Positions 22,370-28,491 of a stretch of DNA of 28,491 nt are shown piece after piece (within the stretch, counting starts at the first letter, position 1; each line of letters starts with the position of its first letter). The DNA lies in IMG/VR virus record IMGVR_UViG_3300010885_026192, positions 1 through 28,491 of that record; one strand, written 5' to 3'. The notes under the pieces were generated by a model. The model ran no database searches and was not told the DNA's origin. It saw only the letters and a list, made by a program, of their open reading frames with translations. Position numbers and translations under genes: made by a program. Origin of the DNA: a virus.

Positions 22370-22792
22370 TTAAACCGGTGGGTTAACCGTGGGCACCAGG
22401 GCGGGGTGGCCCAGCAGCGCAATGGCGCTGATCAGTGCTGCGGATGCATTGGCGCTGGGGGTAATGGTCAGCCGCACATAGCGCTTGATGCCCCGGTAGC
22501 CGATCTTGCGGGTCTCGTTGTCGTCGTCGAACTGAAAACCGGCCAGCGTGGTGGTGCCCAGCAGCTCGGCAGCAGGCACGGTTGCGGCGTCTGACAAGTT
22601 GGATGCAGAGCCGTGGTCCATGGTGACGGAGAAGGTGGCATCAGCGTCGGCAATGGAGCCCAGCGCGATCAAGAACGTGAGGCTCTCGTAGCCTTGGCGG
22701 TCGATGATGGCGCCAACTTGGGCGGTGTTGTCAGCCACGCTGACGGGGGAGATGGCGCGCACGGGGTGCACCAGGTTGAACAAGTCTTTCAT
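22370..22792 (-). CDS. Capsid-adjacent conserved phage protein
   Basis: A 140-aa protein (DLFNLVHPVRAISPVSVADN; AIIDRQGYESLTFLIALGSI; AAELLGTTTLAGFQFDDDNE; YVRLTITPSANASAALISAI). The beta-rich pattern recurs in small proteins placed after capsid genes of betaproteobacterial and other prophages. AGGA lies upstream of the start. It stands alone between two hairpins (22315-22346 and 22832-22864). A head decoration or stabilising role is possible from position but not shown. Confidence 0.7.
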   Translation of the reverse strand: MKDLFNLVHPVRAISPVSVADNTAQVGAIIDRQGYESLTFLIALGSIADADATFSVTMDHGSASNLSDAATVPAAELLGTTTLAGFQFDDDNETRKIGYRGIKRYVRLTITPSANASAALISAIALLGHPALVPTVNPPV

Positions 22793-22831
22793 GATGGGGT
22801 CCTAGAAAAAAATGGAGGGGTGAAAACAGAG

Positions 22832-22864
22832 CTGGCCCAGGCTGCGGCGTGCAGGCTGGGCCAG
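22832..22864. terminator. Inverted repeat after capsid gene, possible weak terminator
   Basis: CTGGCCCAG at 22832-22840 pairs with CTGGGCCAG at 22856-22864; four more pairs follow an internal mismatch. On the minus strand the stem is followed by CTCTGTTTTC. It lies about 45 bp after the capsid stop and could trim or attenuate transcripts so that capsid mRNA exceeds downstream mRNA. Confidence 0.5.
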
Positions 22865-22909
22865 TGGTTGCGCTGGCGTCTTTGACGGCTGTGGCAGCGG
22901 TGGCGGCTT

Positions 22910-24280
22910 TTAGGCCGAGAACTGCATCAGCTTGACGGCTTCGAAGTTGATGACACCGCCACCAAAGCGGCGGCGGAAGTTGTACTTGGTGACGCCTTTG
23001 CTGGTGACGTTGTCGCGGATAACGACGGTGCCGGTGCGGTTGACCACGGCGTAGGCCTGGGCAATGTCGCCGTAGGCAATGCTGAAACTGGCGCTGGCGA
23101 TGTCTGGCATGTAGTCGTCAAGCTCAACGGGGTTGCCCAAGATGCGGCCGGAAAAGCCGCTCAAGGGGTCCGGCTGCCACAGGTAGTAGGCGCCCGAGCC
23201 GTCCTTCATTTGGCGCACTTTGGCCAAGCTGCTGTCGTTGGTGACAAAGGCGGCGTTACTGCGGTATTGGCGCTTGAGGCTGTGCTGCAGGTCAATGAGC
23301 GCGTCACCAGGGGCTGTGCTGGCAAAAGCGCCGGATGCGCCAGACTTGACAAAGCCGATTTTGCCCCAGGCGTAGCTGGCATTGGCCACCGTGCTGTAGC
23401 CCAGCAGGCCGCGCGCCTCTTGCACACCGGTGCCGCTGACAAACTCGGTGCCAGCCAGGTCGGCGAAGGCCATGCCAGCCTCCATGGACAGGTCGGCCTC
23501 GATGTTGTAGTCGGCATCGTCAAGGGTTTCGTTTTCGACTTGCGGCTCGGTTTCAGCCGTGAACACCGGGATTTCGATGTAGCCAAACTTGGGCGTGTCG
23601 GACTCGCCACCAGTGCCGCCGTTTTTGATGCGGCGCGCGGCCATGCCGCTGGTTTTGACGCGCTTTTTCCACATATCGGTACCGATGGTGACTTGGCGGG
23701 CCAGGTTGGCGATGCCGCTGCTTTTTCGCACCAGCTCAAGAATGGCGGTGTCCATCTCGGTGGTGACAAAGATGCCGCCGTCGGGCACGCTGGAGCTGTT
23801 GTAGGCCTTGACGCCGTAGGCCTTGCGGTGCAGGGCGGTGAGGTCTTCGGTGCTTTTGCCGGTGCGGATGAAGGTGCTGACTGCGGCCTTGTATTCGGCT
23901 TGCTCGGGCGTGATGCCCTTGCCGTCGCCACCCGTGCCGGGGCGGTTGGCTTTTTTGGCCATTTCGACCAGGTCGGCGTTGAACTTGGTGAGGTCGGCGT
24001 TGATTTTGTCAACGGTGGCCTGTAGGTCAGTCAAGGACTTGCCGTCAGCTTTGGCTTTGAGCAGTTCGTCGTTTTTGCGCATGAACTCGCCGTAGGCGTC
24101 GTTATGCTTTTGCAGCATTTCCTGGATGCCTTTGATGTCCATTTCGCCTGCCATACCAACGGCGGCAAGGCCTGCAAACATTTCAGGCGGGATGATGGGG
24201 TTGCCAGCGAGCGCGAACACTGCGGCCACAAAAAGCAGGCTGACCAGCGCCCAGGTGAAGGTCGTTCGAGAGAGTTTCAT
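22910..24280 (-). CDS. HK97-fold major capsid protein with hydrophobic N-terminus
   Basis: A 456-aa phage_capsid family protein. A helical delta/scaffold domain spans about residues 47-120 (MDIKGIQEMLQKHNDAYGEF; DLQATVDKINADLTKFNADL). The HK97 fold follows (SSSVPDGGIFVTTEMDTAIL; NGGTGGESDTPKFGYIEIPV; LQHSLKRQYRSNAAFVTNDS; LDDYMPDIASASFSIAYGDI; FRRRFGGGVINFEAVKLMQF). The adjacent protease should remove the delta domain. Unusually, residues 1-45 form a hydrophobic, signal-like segment (FTWALVSLLFVAAVFALAG). The start at 24280 has AAGGA about 8 nt upstream. A later ATG at residue 47 would give a conventional capsid start but has a poor ribosome-binding site. Confidence 0.92.
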   Translation of the reverse strand: MKLSRTTFTWALVSLLFVAAVFALAGNPIIPPEMFAGLAAVGMAGEMDIKGIQEMLQKHNDAYGEFMRKNDELLKAKADGKSLTDLQATVDKINADLTKFNADLVEMAKKANRPGTGGDGKGITPEQAEYKAAVSTFIRTGKSTEDLTALHRKAYGVKAYNSSSVPDGGIFVTTEMDTAILELVRKSSGIANLARQVTIGTDMWKKRVKTSGMAARRIKNGGTGGESDTPKFGYIEIPVFTAETEPQVENETLDDADYNIEADLSMEAGMAFADLAGTEFVSGTGVQEARGLLGYSTVANASYAWGKIGFVKSGASGAFASTAPGDALIDLQHSLKRQYRSNAAFVTNDSSLAKVRQMKDGSGAYYLWQPDPLSGFSGRILGNPVELDDYMPDIASASFSIAYGDIAQAYAVVNRTGTVVIRDNVTSKGVTKYNFRRRFGGGVINFEAVKLMQFSA

Positions 24281-24313
24281 GGGGGTTTCCTTAGGTGGAT
24301 GAGGTGGGGTTTC

Positions 24314-24967
24314 TCAGGCGGCCTTGCCTTGCAGCAGGGCCGTGTTGCGTTTGATGGCCGCCGCCAGTGCGTCCAGGTCGGCGGCGGAATCACTCCGCGC
24401 TGCACCGGCTGCTTTCACGCGGGCAATAAAGCCCACGGCCTGACTTTTGCTAAGCCCGCCTGCCTCGCGCAGGTAGTCTTCGGCGTCTTTCAGGGTGGTG
24501 ATTTTTTCGAGGGCCGACTTGATGTCGGTGACCCGCGCCGATTCATTGGCCGGGAAGGTGACCAGGGAGACTTCCCACAGGTCGAGCTTTTTAAGGGTGT
24601 TGATGTTGGTGACGCGGTCGTAGCTGTCTTCGCGCGTCATGTAGCCGATGCTTAGGCCGCTGAGGGCGCCCATTTTGAGCAGCTCGTAGGCCTCGGCGCC
24701 GCGCGCGGTTTTGAGGGCCAACTGGCCTTCAACATGGAGGCCGACGTTGTCTTCTTTGACGCTGGTGTACACGCCAATGGGCTCGGCGCTGCGGTGCTGC
24801 CACAGCAGGCTGGGCTGGCGGGTCTTGAGGGACTCGGTAAACGCGCCGGCCACCACTACGTCTTGGTAGCTGTCGACCACGCCAAAGACGCTGCCGTAGC
24901 CGCTGAAAACTCCGCTGTCGGCCACGGCCTTGACGGTGAACGGTACGTCGATGTGTTTGAGTGCCAT
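24314..24967 (-). CDS. HK97-type prohead protease
   Basis: A 217-aa serine protease of the HK97 prohead family (herpesvirus assemblin fold), which matures the capsid by cutting off the scaffold domain. SLLWQHRSAEPIG carries the catalytic His58 and ALSGLSIGY the nucleophile region (Ser103 or Ser106); LWEVSLVTFPAN is the conserved strand after it. The carboxy end (AAAIKRNTALLQG) is a helical tail. It lies between portal and capsid as expected. Confidence 0.92.
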   Translation of the reverse strand: MALKHIDVPFTVKAVADSGVFSGYGSVFGVVDSYQDVVVAGAFTESLKTRQPSLLWQHRSAEPIGVYTSVKEDNVGLHVEGQLALKTARGAEAYELLKMGALSGLSIGYMTREDSYDRVTNINTLKKLDLWEVSLVTFPANESARVTDIKSALEKITTLKDAEDYLREAGGLSKSQAVGFIARVKAAGAARSDSAADLDALAAAIKRNTALLQGKAA

Positions 24968-24979
24968 GGTGGGGTCCTG

Positions 24980-26221
24980 TTAATTTGCATTGCCAGCAGG
25001 CGCGCCGCTGGGGTCGTTGGTCATGTTGGTGGGGGTGAGTGGGTCGTCCAGGCCTTCGATGGGGTTCCTGTCCATCAGGCCGCGCGCTTCGTTGCGGACA
25101 AAAATGCCGCCGTTGACCATGCGATAGAAAAACTCGCCCTGCGTTTTGAGGTCGCCACGGATCAAGCCTGCCTCGACCAGCTTGGTGTAGTAGCCTTGCT
25201 GGCGTTCGGATTGGGTTAGCAGGTTGACATCAGCGCTTTGCTGGATGCGCTCATACCAGGGCATAAGGCAGTGCGTGAGGTGCGCCAGAAACATTTGTTC
25301 GGCGCTGGCGTAGGTCTGCGATTTGTCGGAGTGGCCCACCATGATGGGCATTACGCCAAAAAAGCGGCAGACTTCTTCAATTTGGTAGCGGCGGGTTTCC
25401 AGGTGCTGGGCGTCTACACCGGTCATGGAGTGGGCCGCAAACTTTGCGCCGTTGTCGAGGATGGCTACGGCGTGACGGTTGGCACCCGCGTTGTTTTCTT
25501 CGATGAATTTTTTGAGTTTTTTGTACTGCGCTTCGTCCAGTTTGTCGGGCACGGTGTAGGTGCCGCTGGGCTGTACGCCATTTTTGTGCAGCTTTGCTTG
25601 ACTGTCTTCGGCGGCAACGGCCAGGCCCAGGGCTTCGCGCGCGAGGCTCAGAATGTCAAGGCCGCCCACACCGTTCCACGATGGGCCGCGCAGGTGCCAA
25701 ATGGCTTGCTGCGGGAACTCTTGCACTTGCCCCTGTCTGCCCGTGACTTTGTAGCTGATAGACCAGTCGGTGTTTTGCGTGTAGACCACGCGGCCAGGGT
25801 CGAGGGGGATCAGCTCCACAGTTTGTAGCTGGCCACCGATTTGCACGCGGTTGTTAAACACAAACGCGCTGCCGATAAGCGCAGCGTGGAGCAGCATGGT
25901 TTCGCGCAGCTCAAAGCTGGTTTGCCAGCCGTTGGGGCGACGGTGCAACAGGTCGTAGAGCGCATGGTCCGTGGCGGGCAGGCGCTGGGGGTAGATGCTG
26001 ACGTTGGACTTGCCCTCGCGCATGAGCTTAAAGGGCACTTGCGCGCAGCCCTGGCTGATGACGCGGAGGCAGGCAAACAGCACGCCTACGCGCAAAGCAG
26101 TTTCGCGCGTGAGTTCGACACCAGCTTTAGTGGACAGACGTCCCAGCAGCATGGCATACAGCTGCTCAATCGGGTCGTTTCCGGCGGCTGCCTTGCGTCG
26201 AAAAATATCAGGCAGTTTCAT
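24980..26221 (-). CDS. HK97-family portal protein
   Basis: A 413-aa portal protein forming the dodecameric DNA channel. Family features include VSIYPQRLPATDHALYDLLH, RPNGWQTSFELRE, WHLRGPSWNGVGGLDILSLA, GVDAQHLETRRYQIEEVCRF and FGVMPIMVGH. The length is typical. The start overlaps the terL end by 14 bp. The carboxy end is short and Pro/Asn-rich. Confidence 0.95.
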   Translation of the reverse strand: MKLPDIFRRKAAAGNDPIEQLYAMLLGRLSTKAGVELTRETALRVGVLFACLRVISQGCAQVPFKLMREGKSNVSIYPQRLPATDHALYDLLHRRPNGWQTSFELRETMLLHAALIGSAFVFNNRVQIGGQLQTVELIPLDPGRVVYTQNTDWSISYKVTGRQGQVQEFPQQAIWHLRGPSWNGVGGLDILSLAREALGLAVAAEDSQAKLHKNGVQPSGTYTVPDKLDEAQYKKLKKFIEENNAGANRHAVAILDNGAKFAAHSMTGVDAQHLETRRYQIEEVCRFFGVMPIMVGHSDKSQTYASAEQMFLAHLTHCLMPWYERIQQSADVNLLTQSERQQGYYTKLVEAGLIRGDLKTQGEFFYRMVNGGIFVRNEARGLMDRNPIEGLDDPLTPTNMTNDPSGAPAGNAN

Positions 26222-28079
26222 GGGTTGCTGGTTCGCTTTCGGTGATGGTTTCCCAGAAGGACTTGACTTCTGGCTGGGTACTTACAGCCCGGCTAAGCGC
26301 CATGACCGTGGCCACGATGCCGTCGATGCGTCCGTTTTCTTTGCTTTTCTTTTTGTCTGGCCTGAAGTTGCCGTTGCTGTCAAACAGCAGGGCTACGTTG
26401 CTTGCGCAGTAGCGCAACACCGGGTTGCCGCCGTGGCGCAACTGGCCTCCGTAGACCAGTTCCTCTAACTTTTTGCTGCCTGGGTACATGCCGCCGGTGT
26501 TTTGCGGCACTTCGACCATGGGCAGGCCGTCTTCCAAAAGTTCGTTAATGATTTGCAGTGCGTTCCACCGGTCAAAGCCCAGCTCTTGCAGGGCATAAAG
26601 ACCGGCGACTTCGCGGATTTTTTCTTTGACCGGGCCGTAGTCGGTGACGTTGCCGGGGGTAGCGGTGAGCGATCCGCCGCGCTGCCAGTCTTTGTAGTTG
26701 GCTGCGTCGTCCGCGCTTTCGTTGTCTATCTTGTCTTGCGGGCACCAGTGCCACACCAGCACGTGCCAGGCCGTAATGCCGTCTGACGGCGGAAACACCA
26801 GGGCCAAAGCAGTGAGGTCGCGCGTGCTGGCCAGGTCCAGGCCACCAAAACAGGGGCGGCCTATGAGGCGTTTGGGGTCAAAGCGCTGGCCGCATTTGTC
26901 CCACACGGTCATGTCAAACCAGTTTTCGGCGCCACCGCACCAGATGTTGAGGTCTTTGGTGTAGAAGTTCGCGCGGGCGCTGGGCAGGGCTGCGGCTTTG
27001 CGGGCCATGCTTTGCATGTAGTCCAGGGTCTTGGACTTGCCCAGGCCGGGGTTGGCCTTGATCCAGTTGGCCGGGTCGAAGGGGTCGTCGCCCACGTCGA
27101 GGGTGTAGACGTAGCCAAAGAAGCTGTCGTCTGTGCGCTGGCCCTCAAGGATGGACACCAGGTAGCTGCGCAGCTCGGTGCAGATGCCGTCCAAAATGAA
27201 GCCGGAGGTGGTGATGGCGCTGAGCAGTGGCTGCGCGCGGGCACCGAGGGCGGTTTCCATCACGTCCCAAACGTCGCGGGTTTTTTGCGCGTGCAGCTCG
27301 TCAAACAGGATGGCGCTGGGGTTGAGACCGTCCAAGTTTTCGGCGTTGGCCGGGAGGGGCTGGAAAACGCTGGTGTCGAGGGTGACTTTTTCTTGGTTCA
27401 GGCCGTCAAAAACCTTGAATGATCGGGCTACGCCAGGGCTGCGGCGGCGCCAGCGTTTGATGTTGTCAAACGCGGGCTTGAACACGGTCATGGCCTGGCT
27501 GCGCGTGGTGGCCACGGCATAGACTTCGGCGCCGATTTCGCCATCCATGGAAAACAGGTAGGCGCCTTGCGGGCCTTTCCAGGTGCTTTTACCGTTTTTG
27601 CGGGCTACCTCTTCGTAGCCCCGGCTATAGCGGCGCAGGCCGTTGGACTTGCGCCAGCCGTAGAGCACGGCGGTCCAAAACTTTTGCCAAGGGTCTAGCA
27701 GTATGGGCTGCTGGGCAAGCGGTCCCTTGATGTGGACAAAAAACCGCTCGATGTACTGAATGATGTGCCAGGCTTTGGCGGGGCTGAAAACCAGGCCGCG
27801 CGCGGGGCCGTCCACCAGGTCCACATAGTGGCGCAACACGGCCAAATACACCAAGCGCCCAACCGGTATTTTGCGGGCTAGGACTGGCAGGCCGTAGGCA
27901 ACATCCCATTCGTTAAGCGTGGCAGGCGTTAATTCACGTAGCCGCTTGGCGGTGAGTGCCCACCGTGGTTTGCGTGGTTTACCAGATCGCCGAATAGGTC
28001 GTCCTGCCCGCTCTGGACTCCCGTGTCCTTGCGCACGCGCGCCAGGCTGGGTATCGTCAAGCACGCTTTCGGGAGCCAT
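26208..28079 (-). CDS. terL: Terminase large subunit
   Basis: A 623-aa DNA-packaging motor with ATPase and nuclease. The Walker A region VARKNGKST is at about residues 158-166 and the Walker B ILFDE at about 257-261. The nuclease half begins at CFGGLDLASTRDLTALA, with its last acidic site near GRIDGIVATVMAL. The start at 28079 has a weak GGA upstream; an in-frame ATG at 28121 is the alternative (637 aa). Either version overlaps the small-subunit gene by 150 bp or more. This is longer than usual, and the overlapping part encodes a Pro/Arg-rich leader that is poorly conserved in type. Confidence 0.95.
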   Translation of the reverse strand: MAPESVLDDTQPGARAQGHGSPERAGRPIRRSGKPRKPRWALTAKRLRELTPATLNEWDVAYGLPVLARKIPVGRLVYLAVLRHYVDLVDGPARGLVFSPAKAWHIIQYIERFFVHIKGPLAQQPILLDPWQKFWTAVLYGWRKSNGLRRYSRGYEEVARKNGKSTWKGPQGAYLFSMDGEIGAEVYAVATTRSQAMTVFKPAFDNIKRWRRRSPGVARSFKVFDGLNQEKVTLDTSVFQPLPANAENLDGLNPSAILFDELHAQKTRDVWDVMETALGARAQPLLSAITTSGFILDGICTELRSYLVSILEGQRTDDSFFGYVYTLDVGDDPFDPANWIKANPGLGKSKTLDYMQSMARKAAALPSARANFYTKDLNIWCGGAENWFDMTVWDKCGQRFDPKRLIGRPCFGGLDLASTRDLTALALVFPPSDGITAWHVLVWHWCPQDKIDNESADDAANYKDWQRGGSLTATPGNVTDYGPVKEKIREVAGLYALQELGFDRWNALQIINELLEDGLPMVEVPQNTGGMYPGSKKLEELVYGGQLRHGGNPVLRYCASNVALLFDSNGNFRPDKKKSKENGRIDGIVATVMALSRAVSTQPEVKSFWETITESEPATHETA

Positions 28080-28423
28080 TGGCCTAGTTCCATTTTCAAA
28101 CGGGCCTCGTCTTTGGCCCATGGTGTTTCAGTGGCCCATCCTGTTTTCGAGGTTTGGGTTCGGCCCTTCTCTTCGCACTCTTGAGCTGCTGCGCGCCAGT
28201 CGCTAAAGGTGCGCACAATCACGGCAAGCGGTATGCCTGCGGTGATGTGCTCAATGCCCGCCTCTCGCAAAATTGCGCACAGGCTTTGGTAGCACTCCAA
28301 CTCAGCCGGCGTAAATGCAATCAAGCCGGGCGGTGGTGGCGAGGTCAGGGCAGGTTTTTTGGAGCTGACAGAGCCCGCACCCACAGCGGGCAATGCCGCC
28401 GACAGGTGATTCGGGTCAGTCAC
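27929..28423 (-). CDS. terS: Terminase small subunit (P27-type)
   Basis: A 164-aa protein that would recognise the packaging site and recruit the large subunit. It has a disordered Pro/Ser-rich amino end, a helical core (TPAELECYQSLCAILREAGI; AVIVRTFSDWRAAAQECEEK) and a KACLTIPSLARVRKDTGVQ helix near the carboxy end, as in P27-family small terminases. The GTG start at 28423 has AAGGA six bases upstream. No gene precedes it within the window. Confidence 0.85.
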   Translation of the reverse strand: MTDPNHLSAALPAVGAGSVSSKKPALTSPPPPGLIAFTPAELECYQSLCAILREAGIEHITAGIPLAVIVRTFSDWRAAAQECEEKGRTQTSKTGWATETPWAKDEARLKMELGQWLPKACLTIPSLARVRKDTGVQSGQDDLFGDLVNHANHGGHSPPSGYVN

Positions 28424-28451
28424 ATTGCATCCTTATTGCGCCTTGCGGCAA

Positions 28452-28464
28452 ACCCCCAGGGGGT
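28452..28464. repeat. 13-bp palindrome upstream of terS
   Basis: ACCCCCAGGGGGT is a perfect inverted repeat with six-base arms, 28 bp before the terS start. Bases 28424-28491 otherwise hold only the terS ribosome-binding site. The position would suit a cos or TerS-binding element, but this is a guess from location. Confidence 0.4.
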
Positions 28465-28491
28465 AGTTTTCATTTCCCATAAAAATCCGGC

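Overview
The window is a nearly complete late region of a temperate, HK97/lambda-type siphophage with every gene on the minus strand. High GC, codon use and the mix of families suggest a betaproteobacterial host, perhaps of the Comamonadaceae; this is inference, since no host gene is present. No sheath, baseplate or tail-tube-initiator genes of contractile tails are seen. The J-like tail tip, the gpG/gpGT frameshift pair and the tape measure indicate a long flexible non-contractile tail.

Read in the direction of transcription, from high to low coordinates: (1) packaging and head, 28423-22370: terS, terL, portal, prohead protease, HK97-fold major capsid protein and a small capsid-adjacent protein. 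(2) A 22298-17788 block unusual for a head module: a 31-codon ORF, a 1070-aa Thr/Ser/Gly/Asn-rich G8/beta-helix-like protein, and three small unknowns, probably a virion appendage cassette. (3) Head-tail joining, 17781-15995: connector, head closure, gp10-like and tail terminator. (4) A strong intrinsic terminator preceded by five 12-bp repeats, then the tail module 15843-6694: tail tube, chaperone with programmed -1 frameshift, tape measure, three tip-assembly proteins and a 1420-aa J homologue. (5) Tail fibre and accessory genes, 6691-5212. (6) A tightly overlapping lysis and modification operon, 5157-1181: permuted NlpC/P60-like hydrolase, two holin-like membrane proteins, M15 endolysin, DNA adenine methylase with internal peptide repeats, an unknown, i-spanin with the o-spanin nested inside, and an HTH protein. 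(7) A regulatory and attachment end, 1131-1: a promoter whose spacer is a perfect 17-bp palindrome, a 63-aa unknown, a second HTH protein, a probable attP core resembling a tRNA-Ser 3' end, a bidirectional terminator between 20-bp direct repeats, and the 5' part of a P4-type integrase that runs off the window.

Most neighbouring genes overlap by ATGA or GTGA, so translational coupling is the rule. The putative attP core lies between late genes and int, with phage genes on both sides. This suggests that the sequence is the circular or free phage form, not an integrated prophage. Lower-GC patches inside the appendage protein, J and the tail fibre mark likely exchanged receptor-binding domains. 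No CRISPR array, insertion sequence, complete tRNA or rRNA gene was found, and no stretch over 300 bases lacks a gene.
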